NCBI GenBank assembly: GCA_947247005.1
Contig: OX365948.1
Span: forward strand, 35,158,601 to 35,222,600
Reading direction: 5' to 3'
Length of the DNA: 64,000 nucleotides
Source: Spisula solida
Lineage: Eukaryota; Mollusca; Bivalvia; Venerida; Mactridae
Under the pieces are notes generated by a model, which was not told the DNA's origin, did not search any database, and saw nothing but the letters and a program-made list of their open reading frames with translations. Both the position numbers and the translations under genes were made by a program. The stretch's first letter is position 1. Each line of letters opens with the position of its first letter. This document shows positions 27,204 to 39,710 of this stretch, piece after piece.

Positions 27204-27281
27204 CCCTTTTCTCCTCAAGAATTCGAGAGCTATTTGTACATTCTGTATTTGATGAAATTTCATACGACCCCTTTCTCTTGG
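27204..27281 (-). CDS. MACF1: Spectraplakin coding exon 4 (CH1 middle)
   Basis: This 78-bp exon has phase 0 at both ends and encodes 26 residues (83-108), starting PRERGRMKFHQIQNVQIA and ending FLRRKG. PREKGRMRFH-LQNVQIAL is a hallmark of the plakin CH1 domain. The acceptor is tattttcag and the donor gtttgt, which is weak but GT. The family usually has a polar residue such as Gln or Val where this exon ends in Gly before the next exon's IRLVNIR. The 78-bp size equals that of the matching dystrophin exon. Confidence 0.95.
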
Positions 27282-28127
27282 CTGAAAATAAATAAACAAT
27301 ACTGTACATATTCAGTACCAAATTAGGCTTTGAGCCTTGCATTGTGAGGGGCAGTACTTACTGTGTAGCAATACCGCATGACTTTTAGCTAAAGTTTCAA
27401 GAATAAATTTGTAAACGTATAGTCATAAGTATTTTATTTCTTCATCGATTTCTATGAAAATTTTTTTATTTGATTGCCATGAAATACTAGATCTTTTTCA
27501 GCAGCTTGACCTGGTTTCTAGCACCCAGTGAAACTTTTCCATGGTTTCACATGGTGTTGGACTATTATTTGTGTTCCAATGTTTATGAATTTCTACTTGA
27601 AACTGTAGCCAAAAGTCACATGGTATTGCTACACTGATATAGGGGTTCTTGAAATATCTAAATATTACTATTACAATAGAACACATACCTAATAGTTTGT
27701 ATTATAAATAATGCTATTTTTATAATTCATATTAAGAAGGGCAACCTAATTTTGTCTTACTAACAAAGTAAAGTCTTCTTATTAAAACAGTTACTGTATT
27801 AACTTTACTGGACAACAATCATTGGAGTATATACAGCATTGTCCTACAGTGGTATTGCAGTGGCCATGCATTGCTCCATGCCCGTTTCAACTGCATAAAT
27901 CACAGCTCTATAAAATGTTACATCAGAAGCTAGCAGCTTTACACAGATGATGCTACAAGACACAACTCCTGTTACAACATACTGTATAGAGCTCCAGAGA
28001 CAACTCATTTTGTTGCAGTTTTAACTGGGTGAACATACAAACATAGTAAGTTCATATAGAATTCAAAGAGTCAAACTTTGTATAGAATTGTTGTAGACAG
28101 GTAATGGATGTAATACAAACAACTTAC

Positions 28128-28217
28128 CAACGTTTCTCCTGACAATACTTCCAGCAGTGACAGTAAGTTATGGCCATCTTTAAATCCTTCAAATAAATCT
28201 ACAATACGACGTCCAGC
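28128..28217 (-). CDS. MACF1: Spectraplakin coding exon 3 (CH1, DGHNLLSLLEVLSG)
   Basis: This 90-bp exon has phase 0 at both ends and encodes residues 53-82. It starts AGRRIVDLFEGFKDGHNL and ends SLLEVLSGETL. It carries the DG-x-x-L-x-x-LLE-x-LSG helix found in all tandem CH actin-binding domains. The acceptor is gtatattccag and the donor gtaagttg, both strong. It follows exon 2 (…NKHLLK) without gap or overlap against the family. The intron before it is about 24 kb and the one after it only 846 bp. Confidence 0.96.
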
Positions 28218-29390
28218 CTGGAATATACAAAATGGTTTCTTTGTTTATTATCTTTAAATTTAATACAGGTCATAACTCTAGCAAAAATCTTCAAACCTAA
28301 AATTCCTGACAATATGCACAACTAGGTTTGGTACCAAGCATTTGTGATAAGTTTCATTGAAATCCGATCAGTGGTTAGGGAGAACAAGGGCAGACAAACT
28401 GACATCAGTCCACTCATTCAGTTGCAAGGGAGAAAACTCAAATTATCTTTACATATGTTTATCATCAAGAGTTGTCTTTCTTATCTCAATTTAAATTCAA
28501 TGATGACTGTTGAAGCTTATTTACAAGGATTTGTTCACAATGATACACACAATGTAACTGGTAATGACTGAAAACAAATCAATGCAACACTTAAACTGTC
28601 TTATAAATGCAACAACAAGGTATAAAAACTTTTTGAATTTCTAACATAAAAGAATGCATACGCTACAACACACAAAGAAGTACAGTATGTTTGTTAACAA
28701 TAATCAATATGTCATGCAAAATGCATATCAATTACTACTGATGCATAACTAATTAACAGTTCATTCAATTAACACAAAATGTGGTTATTATCAACAAGCC
28801 ATGCTTGATATTTTAATGAGGGAACTAATGTACTGGTACAGACATTTTTATGGAATGTTAACTCAATGACAAAAATAAATAATTATCATAGGACTTGCCA
28901 AGGCGCAAGGTAATTAAATTCCGCAGTAAAAATCGGGCATCGACCAAAAACACAAAACAAAACAGACGATATTTTACACAACAGCCGTAGTATTTTAGGT
29001 GATTACTGCCAAATGAAGCAATGCAACATAAAACTTACTAAATATAAATACTACAGTGGTGATTCATTCCATATAACACAGACTAGACAATAATACAACA
29101 ATTCATAACTGAACATAATAACATAATCATAATAAAAATACACATTATTAACATAAAATGCTGAACATAAATGAAACCAAAGGACAATTAATTTAACAAA
29201 ATGACAATAAAATAAATAATAACAACAGAAAAGAACAAACATTTAATAACAACAACAACAACATATAGAGAAGGTTGTCAATCCAGGGGAGGTAATTTCA
29301 TGCGTTCAACAAACCTTCTTAAATTTCCAATGCTGCATGTAATCGACAGGTAAGGGAGACCACTATAGATGAAATGAATAAATACTTAAG

Positions 29391-29440
29391 TCAACATAAG
29401 TCAACAGTAGTCAACATAAGTCAACAGTAGTCACATAATC
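29391..29440. repeat. Short tandem repeat, about 20-bp
   Basis: Two to three copies of agtcaacataagtcaacagt. Confidence 0.7.
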
Positions 29441-30537
29441 TGGTAAATTTCATTAAAATACAGTAAGTAAAACTTAGAGCAGACAGATAAAGAGGAATTT
29501 AAAGAGACTACCCAACTAGGCAACACTACCACCTACAACTAATATTCTGCTAAAAACTCTAATATTCTGCTAAAACTTACAATAGATACATAATTACATA
29601 TACACTACCGGTAACACAGGAAGAACTTCTTTTTCTATAATTTCCTAAGTAATGTAATATATTATGCGGAAATGAAACTAGAGATATCACTGAATAAGAT
29701 ACATATTCCCGTTCTAGTCAAACTTAGAACATGACAGTTTAGCTGGCAATATGTTCTACAAGGCCGTCATATAGGTGCTTCGTACAAAAATTATCAATGG
29801 GCAAGGAGATGAGTGGTCAGGACAAAAACCAACGAACCACACAACACCTATGTGCAGTGACTTCTATATGAACCCCCTTACTTTATAACTGTAATTTGTG
29901 GTGTATATTACTATCAAGAAAGGGTAGTAAAAATTGTCCTTATAGCAAGTGCCGTGACTTTGTATTATCATTTCTCTTTTTAAATCCATTTTTAAGTCAG
30001 TCATATGAATGACTATACAAAATGTTCCTACAATGATACATGAATGATACATCATCTAGATATAGTTGTAAAACGAAACACCTATATAATACATAGTTTT
30101 TATATATGATAGGTCCATTCACATACAAACAGTTTCTATAGAAGACTTGGGTAACCAGACACCTTTAAGTATCACCGGTGTATATATCATCCTATGTTAT
30201 TATTTGTAACTAAAAGGCAACTTTACACCTTAATGCGACAACAGAGCACTAGAAATTATAAATGACCTTAAAATTGAACTTAATTCAAACTGGTGGTATT
30301 TTAAAGGGACAATGTAACTGCTGTACAATAAGCTACTCGAACTTCACAGCCATACAATATTACAGGAATGTGCAACAACACTGTCAATAAGACAGGATTA
30401 AAGTGCCAGAAGGATTTGAGTGTATGGGAGTGGAATAAATTTGACCAAAGACGGACCAACATGCATGTATATATACTATGGCTATTAAAGTCATCTTTGC
30501 TTTGGAATCATAAAGTCAAAGAAATATATCCAGATAG

Positions 30538-30598
30538 GCCGGGCCCATCATATCCGGGTGACAGTTGGCCGGGCCCATCATACCCGGTTGACAGTTGG
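30538..30598. repeat. GC-rich 30-bp direct repeat, two copies
   Basis: The two copies share ggccgggcccatcata, a cc-ggtt/gggt variable part and tgacagttgg. The pair stands out as a GC-rich island in AT-rich intron. Confidence 0.8.
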
Positions 30599-31281
30599 AA
30601 CGGATCCATTATTAGAATGTGCTCATAAAACAAGTGTCTCATAAGCAAATTAGGTTTGCACTTTAAATAAAGGTGAGACAATAATAAATGATTGACTGAC
30701 TATAAAGCAAGCCATGTAGATAGTACAATGACCTGTATCCGATGTTTATACCATATAAATCAACCTGAACCCATAACATTCATAATCTATTTTATGATAA
30801 TTTTATCACATAAAATACAAAACCAAGAAAAACACTCCCGTTTATAAACCAGTCAGACAACTAATGTATAACAAGTTAGTAAAAGTACAGATATAATATC
30901 AATGCTATTTATCTATCGGTAATGTTTTTAGAGTCGCAAAATAATAAATTACAGTAAAGTATACATAATTGACATGAATAACAAAGCTATCTAAAAAGCC
31001 TGGGAGGTACTTCATAATATTACAACCTAATTAAAGTTCTGTTTTTAAAATTTATACAAACATGAGAATCGTAAAAAGGAGCCAAAGTGTAAATGCATGC
31101 AATGATTCCATGTACATATCATTCTGATGCCCATAACTTATAAGGGCGTTTCAAATGTAATCGATCGAAAAAAACCTAATTTTGAAGCTAATGAAGACCA
31201 GCAAATATTAATAAATATTGATTAATTATAACGGAGATCACATGTGATCACATGTGATCACATACAATATCATCACTGCTG

Positions 31282-31521
31282 TATAGTCCAGCAAATTTGA
31301 CATGACTCTCGACCTTCATTTATCATTATTTAATAGCTGATATATTGTCTATATTTTCATATGGGAAAAATTTTACGAAGGCGCTCGAGGTGCAATACCA
31401 ACACAAACCCAAAGGACGGATATTGCACGATTTGATTGCGGAAATTTATATATTCAGCCCAAGAACTATGAAATATATTCATGCATAAAGGTCAGGATCA
31501 TGTCAAATTCTCTGTGCTATA
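31282..31521. mobile_element. MITE, family A copy 1
   Basis: The 240-bp element has inverted termini of about 33 bp. The left end starts tatagtccagcaaatttgac; the right end read inversely starts tatagcacagagaatttgac. Flanking TA dinucleotides on both sides are possible target duplications. The interior shares gcgctcga and gcggaaatttatatattca with copy 2, about 1 kb away in the same orientation. No frame is present. Confidence 0.8.
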
Positions 31522-32263
31522 TATACAATGTTTAGTGTTCCTATCAATTGCACTGAATACACTCATCCTTAATATCAAGGAATATTGCTTGGGAAATTTT
31601 TCTACATAGTTTCTACCCAATCAGACAAGGGGAATAAATACTGTATAACCCTTTGTCAATCTAAAGATTTTTTCAAAAGGAGAACACAAAGTTTAAAGCT
31701 TGTTCTCAAATGTGACCGTTTGCAGAAAATTTGAACTACCTAAATAACAAATAGCTGTGCTAATAACTTTAAAAGCTATTTCAATAAATTCTATTTTTCG
31801 AAAACAGAACATAACATTTATTGACATTTGGTGACTTCAAAGACCATATGTAGAATTAAGACATAATTTCCGGGGTGCATATTGACAGTTTGAATCAGGG
31901 ATAAAAGAAACTAGATTTCAAACTGATCACAGAGAAAAAATATTGGTATTCATAAATTCGATTTTAGTTATATAGAAATCAAAAGGCATATACAGAATTT
32001 CAATAAACCACGTCCATCTTATTTTTAACCATATAAAATTATAAAGTCATATTTAGAATTTCAATAAACCATGTCCATCTTATTTTAACCATATAAAGTC
32101 AGATTTAATCATTTTTTCCCAATCAATCAATACTTGATCAGATAAATACATAAAACATCCATTTAAAACATACATTGACATGATCAGTGGTTAAGTGACT
32201 TACTACAACTTTCTATGACTTTATATAGCACCGTATTAGAGTAGACATACCACAAAGTCATGG

Positions 32264-32523
32264 TATAGTCCAGAGAATTTGACGCAACTCTCGAACTTAT
32301 ATTAGCATAATTTAACAGCTGATTGATAGTCTATATTTATAATCCAGGTTGTATGTTTTCATAATCGGAAAGTATCATGAAGACGCTCGAGTAGTAATAC
32401 AAACAACGATCTATTGGACCGATATTACATGATTTGCTTGCGGAAATTTATATATTCAACGCAAGAACCTTGTAATATATTCATGCATAAAGGTCAGGTT
32501 CATGTCAAATTATCTGAGCTATA
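32264..32523. mobile_element. MITE, family A copy 2
   Basis: This 260-bp element is homologous over its whole length to the copy at 31282. The left end starts tatagtccagagaatttgac; the right end read inversely starts tatagctcagataatttgac. It has an insertion of about 20 bp relative to copy 1. The segment gcataaaggtcagg is nearly identical in both copies. Confidence 0.8.
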
Positions 32524-33489
32524 TGTGACGTTATTTTTGGATAAAAACGCAAGTAAAATCTGTCAACAAAAAGTTAAACACAATCATACGTATTTAATTC
32601 TTTGACTGATTTTAACGAGACATCTTCGACGCTCAAGCCAAGATTGAGTACTATCCATGCAACTTAATATATTTGTGCAATAGTTCACAGTCGAACAATC
32701 CAGGCAGTTGTGTTGATTTCAGGCAAAACAGTGACCTTTTGTTGAAACTATACTCAGCATCCTACCTACATAAAAGTCTACCCCCATTAATTGATTACAT
32801 CTATGAAGTTAAAATAACACAAGTACTTTTGTATAATCTGAAAATAACAACTGTTTGTGAAGAAATAGTTTATTTATAAGACACAGTCATTAACTGAAGG
32901 TCAATCAAAGTTTTGTAGAATTCATACATTATTTATCAGAGGTTCTGTTGACCAAATAGTCAACATGTTTATGTAGAAGTATTCAACTCGAAATAAAAAT
33001 AGTATTATTATTTAAGGCAATTGCGATTATTCCAATAATTGAACTCAATGTACCATCACCAACAAGAGTAACATGTCTTGCCAAATATCATTGCTCTTAG
33101 TAATGTCTGATGACCAACATACCAGCCATCATAGTAACTGCATGTATACAGCATGGCATGGGTTCCAAAGCCTTGTGTAACTTTTGAACAGTAATATTAA
33201 CAGACATTATTCAGAATTCATAACATCAATGAATAATATCATGCTTGTTGGCATATTTACAATTTGATGGTAAACAAATGATTTTCATTCAAACAAATGA
33301 TCCACCTACAGACTGTGCATGTCTGTATTGTCATTATAAAACCACAACATCGATCACCAATCCTTATTTCATACATGTGGTAAAATTGCATCCATTACAA
33401 CTGAATACCCCAACCCACATACTAGTTTATACATAAAATATTTTCATTGGTCATGCATGTGAATTACAGCATTTTAGAAGCATAAGCAC

Positions 33490-33680
33490 CCTTTTATCAT
33501 AGGTCAGAATTGAGCCACCCTTTCATCAAGGACACTGAACTGCCCTTAGTAACCTGCACCATCATGGTTATAAGCTGTCCCAATAATTGTAAGGGCAGTC
33601 ATGAGCAGCTATCATCAGGGTATCATGAGCTTTCCCTTCATTAGGGGCCATGAACTGTCCTACCATTCAAAAGATCAGGA
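33490..33680. repeat. Degenerate tandem repeat
   Basis: Loose repeats of accctttcatcaagg, catgaactgtcc and gggcagtcatgagc recur at about 35-45 bp. Confidence 0.4.
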
Positions 33681-35914
33681 ATATAATATTCCTCCAAATT
33701 CAAACTGACTCAAACATAGTTTTAACATTGACTTCATACCTTGAACCAACATGTACGTCACATAGTGAACCAGGAGATTATCGGCCATGTAAGAATTTTA
33801 ACACCAATGTTTTAACATTTCATGGTATGAGTACATATAACAAGCACTCCTACACTTAAATATTTAACAAAATACTTCAACATAAACCCACACAAATTGA
33901 TGATATTTATGATATTACATGTTGATTGATAATGTCAATTAAGATACGCAGATGAATGAACTTTTAAGGCATTTTGATGTATTCAGAACAATATGTACCG
34001 GTACATAATAACGCTCGCTATACAACTAAGTTTTTCCAGTAAGTTTGTTTTTAAACATTCCTTTTAAGGACAGCAAATATGTCGATAAATAGCCAATCAG
34101 TCTTAACTGAGTGGATAATTTATTTGTTTAATTATTTAATTAGAGGAACTTTACCATATACTGCACATACTTATCACTAAATCTTGCATTGAATACAGTT
34201 ATTTGTATCAAGTTTAAGCAACAATAACGGTCACATTCATAATTATAGAGAACTTAACAATGAAAGCCAAATCTTGTATTCAGCTTCCAGCAAAATCTGT
34301 ATTTATTGTCACCAACAGCTGGGGAGGGGGGGGGGTTCATTATAGTAAATTTGATACATTTATTCATGAATATGTTTCATATAATAATTTAACTCAAGAA
34401 CACTAGACTGCTTTGATTTCCTATTAAGTAATATCGGAAATGTACAAGTGTACACATACGACACAATGAGCGTACTGTTAACAATTCCTAGAAACCATGC
34501 ATTTAAACAAATCGTATCAAGGATTTACACCAAGTTCAAGTGTTAATGGTACAATGTACAAGAACAATGTGCAGCAACTTCACCTTACAAAGCACTGCAT
34601 GAGTCTGTCATCTCAAAAACCAAGATTTCATGGAAAACATTCCCTGGAACTTTTTTAGTGTACCGTAAATATTGCAAAAAGCATCAACCAATCTTACAGT
34701 TCACCTGGGGAAGGATAACTTGAAGAGCAATTCAGTTGATATCAAAGTATAAAAAATTATTTGTGTGTTCATTTTTTGTCTAAATTCACAATTTGCCACT
34801 AAAAGCATACACCTGTTTCATAAAGCCTGCACCTAAATCCTCGAGATATTCTTGCTATGTACACATCAACTCCGAATGTGCATCAAGGCATTGAAGTCAT
34901 CGTAGACTTGAAGCCAAACTGTTCTATTTCATTCTTCATTCACAGACGCTCAGAACAGTTTCACTCTCAACATTTCCACTTTCATGTTTTAGCTCAGAAC
35001 TCAATTTTACCCCCATCTGTTATAATCAGTCATACCTGAGAAATATAACATTTATCATTTCTGGAAAACTTTCTAAATCAAACTCTTACCAAAACAGACT
35101 GAATTATGTAACAATATATTTGATTGCAGAAAATAACAAAATTCAAGAAAGAGAAATGTGTTGTATGAAGAGATTCCCAAGTTGAAGACCATGTATAAAG
35201 CATGTTTCATATGATGAAGTTAAGTAAACCTGATCCAACATGCCCTACAGACACATGTTGTTGTTTTGATCTGCAAGTATTACCACCAGATTTCTATTAG
35301 AGTTAATGGCTTCAAGCAGACTGCAAGCATACTTCAGATACAGGAACAAAGTTACAGGTACACGTGTTGAGGTACTGCTTTAAAAGTTTTCAGGATTATT
35401 CACGCCTTTATTCAGGTACAAGTTTGATCACAAATATTCAACGAATGAGAATGTCAGTCATATTAGGTGCCAGTTTAACACAACCAACAGACTTTTACCA
35501 GTCAGGTGCATATAGACATCTACTTGTAGTGACTTAAATTACCTGGGAGTATCGGAACTGGCATGGATGTAAAACGCTAATTAATGGATATCACACTCTG
35601 ACAGTAATACAACAGTCATCAATTATGAATACATTAAATGGCATCACTCAGTTCCTGACCCAATACATTTAGCTTTTTAATTTTTTGTCAATGTAAATAG
35701 CAGTTCAAACTTCCCTGGAGTAGCCATGTTATGTATGATATAGTAACAAGTCTTAGTGAGAGGTAAAAACATAATAACATTGTCTTATAATGATTGTTTT
35801 TATATGGCCACTGTGTGACCACAGGTAACTGTATCATTAATAAAGAGTAAATCCAAAAACATATTTTTTTATAAAATTTATAATATCTTAGAAAGGTTTA
35901 TAACACGGGAAATT

Positions 35915-36154
35915 GACCACCCGGTCACTGAGGTGCAGTTTGTTTTTAATTAACATTTCATTAATACTTGTGTTATTTTTAATAGTTGTATATAATCAGA
36001 AACTAGAGAGCTACGTCTTTAATTTGATATCAATATTTTAAAAATCCGTCCATGAATAAGAAAATAAACCCATAAGGTGTGACATCACTTTCTTTTTTCT
36101 GGTTCAGAATAGCATTGTCGTTTCTATTGAATGCACCTCAGTGACTGGCTGGAC
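35915..36154. mobile_element. MITE-like element, family B
   Basis: The left end gaccacccggtcactgaggt-gca and the inverse of the right end (gtccagccagtcactgaggt-gca) agree at about 20 of 23 positions, 240 bp apart in total. No frame is present and no clear target duplication is seen. Confidence 0.65.
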
Positions 36155-36386
36155 ACCGTGGTACACATTTCATGGTATAACTTTTTAACTAGTTGATCAA
36201 TTACGATGAGATTTTGCATGGAGGTAGTTAAAACAATGTTTTCTATGAATGAAATTACTTTATGAAGATATCGAAAGCCAATTCTTGTGTTTGATACCAT
36301 GAAAATCTGACCACTTAAGTACAAATGCACCTTTCTAAGATAACATAAATTTTGTAAAAGAAACTTGTTATCAATGATACAGTTAC

Positions 36387-36481
36387 CTGTGTGTGTGACA
36401 TGTCTAACCATGTGACCGACCTGTCGGGATAACTTGATTTACTCAAGTCAAGTCTGACATAACCTCCTTGATGAGCATGTA
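36387..36481 (-). other. Candidate alternative exon in intron 2
   Basis: This 95-bp minus-strand segment is bounded by an acceptor (taccttccag) and a GT donor (gtaactg). After two bases it reads 31 open codons: HAHQGGYVRLDLSKSSYPD, then RSVTWLDMSHTQ. The phases (1 in, 0 out) are the same as for exon 2, so it could in principle join exon 1 to exon 3 in place of exon 2. I recognise no domain and the donor is only moderate. Confidence 0.28.
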
Positions 36482-37530
36482 CTGGAAGGTAAGTACAAAC
36501 ACACTGCACACACAAGTCTCCAGTTCCAAGACTTGTGATGCTCCATGTGGTGTTTCGTACCTACACAACTGATCTCAGCAACATCCGAATTATCCCCCTT
36601 AATTGGCTTTATATACATTGTATATGAACTAACTCAGGTGAAGTGCCGAGAGCCCGTGAGGTGACTAGTAGATTTAATAGACTAGCTCGGGAAGTGAGGG
36701 GGGTCGATCTAGAGCCTCTGAAGCCCAGTACAAACTGTATGCTGCAGAACAGACAATTACGCTTCTTAATAAGCATATAATTGTGCACATGGTATGTTAA
36801 CATTTTCAATGAGAACTTTCCACACCAGCTCTAAACAAGAACAATCATCAATTTAAAACTTCAAACGCATTGATGCAGTAGAAGATCCATCTTCGTGATA
36901 AACAGCAAGTGAACAATAAATTAATGTACGCTCACTCAATTTTGAAAATTCCTGCATATCATCGCTTACATTACATTGATATGCTTCATTGCTAACAAAA
37001 TATAACTCTATACAAACTTGTGACAGACGTAACTGATAGTAAAATATGATAGTAAGTTCCTTTTACATTAAGTAATTTGTTTTTCAAAAAATGTAGTGAT
37101 TTTGTGATTTGGGTAGTTTTTATTTTTGCGTGTGTAAGCAATTTAGTAGTTTACAAGTTTCATTCAATGCATCAAACTGGTATTCCATTATAAATTAACA
37201 CGTGTTCATGACCATATATAGTCATACTATCATTATAATGACTCCCATTCTAAATCAAATGGTATAAATCCAGATGAGGGATAGGGAGTCCAGACAGTAA
37301 AGATGGATAACATGTTTCCCAGCTAGAGGATGGATGGAACTCAAAGTCAAAACCTAGCAATCAAGGGGGCACAACTTGTGTTTGGTATTGAGAAATATCC
37401 TACACATAAATATTTTCACCATATTTGATGAAGATTGAGTGAACACTGAATGGGCAAGCTGGAAGACAAGTTACTCCACAACAAACTTTCATGATATCAG
37501 ATTAATGGTTTCTTCAATCAGAGCAAGCGG

Positions 37531-37899
37531 GTGGCACGGTGGTGAAGTGGATAAGGCTCTTGACTACTGATCAAGAGGTCCCTGGTTCTAATCTCGGCCG
37601 GGACACTTGGTCATTTCTGAAACGCATTTCAGTGTTTCCATGCATCCAACTTGAGACAAACTGGTTGGAAACCTAGACATAGTCTTGCTTGTATCGGTGC
37701 TATACACCGGGCACGTTAAAGAACCAGGGAGTCTTTTTCGGAACGAGCTAGGGTAAAGCACCCGGATTCCTTGTATAACAACTCTTTCTCTTGTACTTGC
37801 TGTCCCTTCAGCAAAAACACAGGACCCCATTGGAAATAAGTGCTTGCACTTCCATGGTAACATCCTTGACCGAATGGCCTAAATAACTACAACAACAAC
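37531..37899 (+). mobile_element. tRNA-derived SINE, copy 1
   Basis: The 5' head is tRNA-like, with an A box (tggtgaagtgg, full match to the Pol III consensus) and a B box (ggttctaatct, about 37584-37594). A body follows with ttggaaacc, tgtatcggtgctata, ccgggcacgttaaagaacc and gagctagggtaaagca. The tail is a short (aac)n run. The body matches the minus-strand copy at 58690-59010, which defines a dispersed family. The 91-codon frame on the other strand is a by-product. Confidence 0.85.
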
Positions 37900-39308
37900 G
37901 ACCCTGACTTAACAGTTTCTATAATAATCGCTATACATTCCCATATAAATAGTATACAATCAATGTAAAATGATATCAAAATATGACAAAGGTAGCATTT
38001 ATAATCATCATTCAGTCAGTAAGAGGTTTATCAATAAATTAGCTCCCTTGGATATATTAGTTAATTACCTCCCCTGCGGTAGATACCTTGACTTATCCTT
38101 CTTGAAGTATAATATGATCTACCCTGAATAATGGACAACTGGCCAATACGGCGTTTTTATCCAAACTTTATTATTTTTTGAGTATTTTAACATGGGTGGT
38201 AAAACAATAAATTGTATTGGGGAAACTCTGATCAGCACTGATTGGTGTAGAGTTTTTGTAAGTTACATGCTGTGCAGAATAAATCAATAAGATCATCAGT
38301 ATGGACAGATGACATTTAGTGAACCAATGTCTACTAGAATACAAAAACGCCAACACGTTGTCCTTTAACAAACTGGTAATTACTCATTGAACGTAATGTT
38401 ATATAAGATATCGCAATAATAAATCAAAGTCAAGTTTAACCAAAGACAACTATGGCTGACATTTCAAGTATCTATAATATTTAAACATAGCATATGTCAA
38501 TCATTATTTATTAATCATCAATACTTAACATACACTATTACACAGTACCTACTTGCTGCATATGTGCAGATACAAGATTGTCAACTGACATAAATCATTA
38601 ATATAATAAAACCTCTCTTAAGCAACCAGCAATATGATACCTAAAATATCAGCTGTTCAAAGCAGGTTGATCACAGGTGTAATCGATTTAATGGTAGTTG
38701 GTGGAGATCTAATATTGGCTGTCTAAGACAGGTCTGGTGGTTGCTCAATAAAGGTGTCATGGCAAGATCTTGTTATAGGACACTATTTATGCAGGATATA
38801 AGCAGCTGTCATGGTATACATTAAAGATATGCTTACAACAATGAAAATATCTTTTAAAATCTAGATCTCACAGATCAAATTTTAATATTTCTCAACCCTT
38901 ATCAATGGTTTAGGGGTTGATCATTGAACCTTTGTAACAAAGGTTATTGAACTACTGAAAGAATTACTCAATCCTTAAATACAAAGTCTCCTATGATTCT
39001 ATTTATCTTTTAAATCTCATTGAGACTATTAATTTTAGATTATACCCTTCACTGTTCATTCTGTTCAAAATGTGATGAAAATACGCACAGATTTTTACCA
39101 AATAGTAAATCTGAATAAGCATTAATTGAACCACTTTCAAATTTCTTCCCCTTCTTTAAATAGTTTCTATATAAATCCTCTGTTTACTTAAATAAACGTA
39201 AACTAAATTAGAAATTTAAAGTGTTATTAAAACACAATTTAACCTTTAAGTATATGCTTACATTTCACAGTGCATGGAGTTTATTGAATAGCAAATAAAT
39301 TAAATGAA

Positions 39309-39347
39309 ATGGTATGGTATGGTATGGTATGGTATGGTATGGTATGG
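39309..39347. repeat. (tatgg)n microsatellite
   Basis: About eight perfect pentanucleotide copies. Confidence 0.95.
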
Positions 39348-39433
39348 GTGGAGTGACCTGAATTGAATTATTAATGAACAATGCACACTTTAGTACAATT
39401 GTTGCAATAAAACAAGACTGCGTTCAATAAACG

Positions 39434-39710
39434 CTTAAGCCCCCTGTTGAAGCCTAGTCCATAAATAAGTCTAAGTCCAAAATTAGGTCAAGGTGAAGGT
39501 CAAAATTGGGTCAGGTGATACAGGTGTGTGGAGAGTGTTCATATACAACATCCATGCAAGTTTGGAAGCTTTGCAGCAAGCCATAATGATGCTAGAAGAA
39601 ACGGTCAATTTGGGTTAACCAGGACGGACGGACGAACGAACGGACGGACGGACGGACGGACGGACAGGTGAATAACTATATGCCTCCCGATCTATCGATA
39701 CGGGGGCATA
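39434..39710 (+). mobile_element. Pearl-like element with (ggac)n
   Basis: The left end ttaagccccctg resembles the inverse of the right end (gggggcata). The unique part contains caaggtgaaggtcaaaattg and tccatgcaagtttgga, followed by a (ggac)n/(gaac)n microsatellite at about 39624-39664. The 3' end is a hairpin, tatgcctcccg … cgggggcata (39680-39710). It has the same overall build as the elements at 18283 and 61700, but a different unique sequence and no tandem core. Confidence 0.72.

Noticed and set aside
37588..37863. 91-codon minus-strand frame
   Set aside because: It lies antisense within SINE copy 1.
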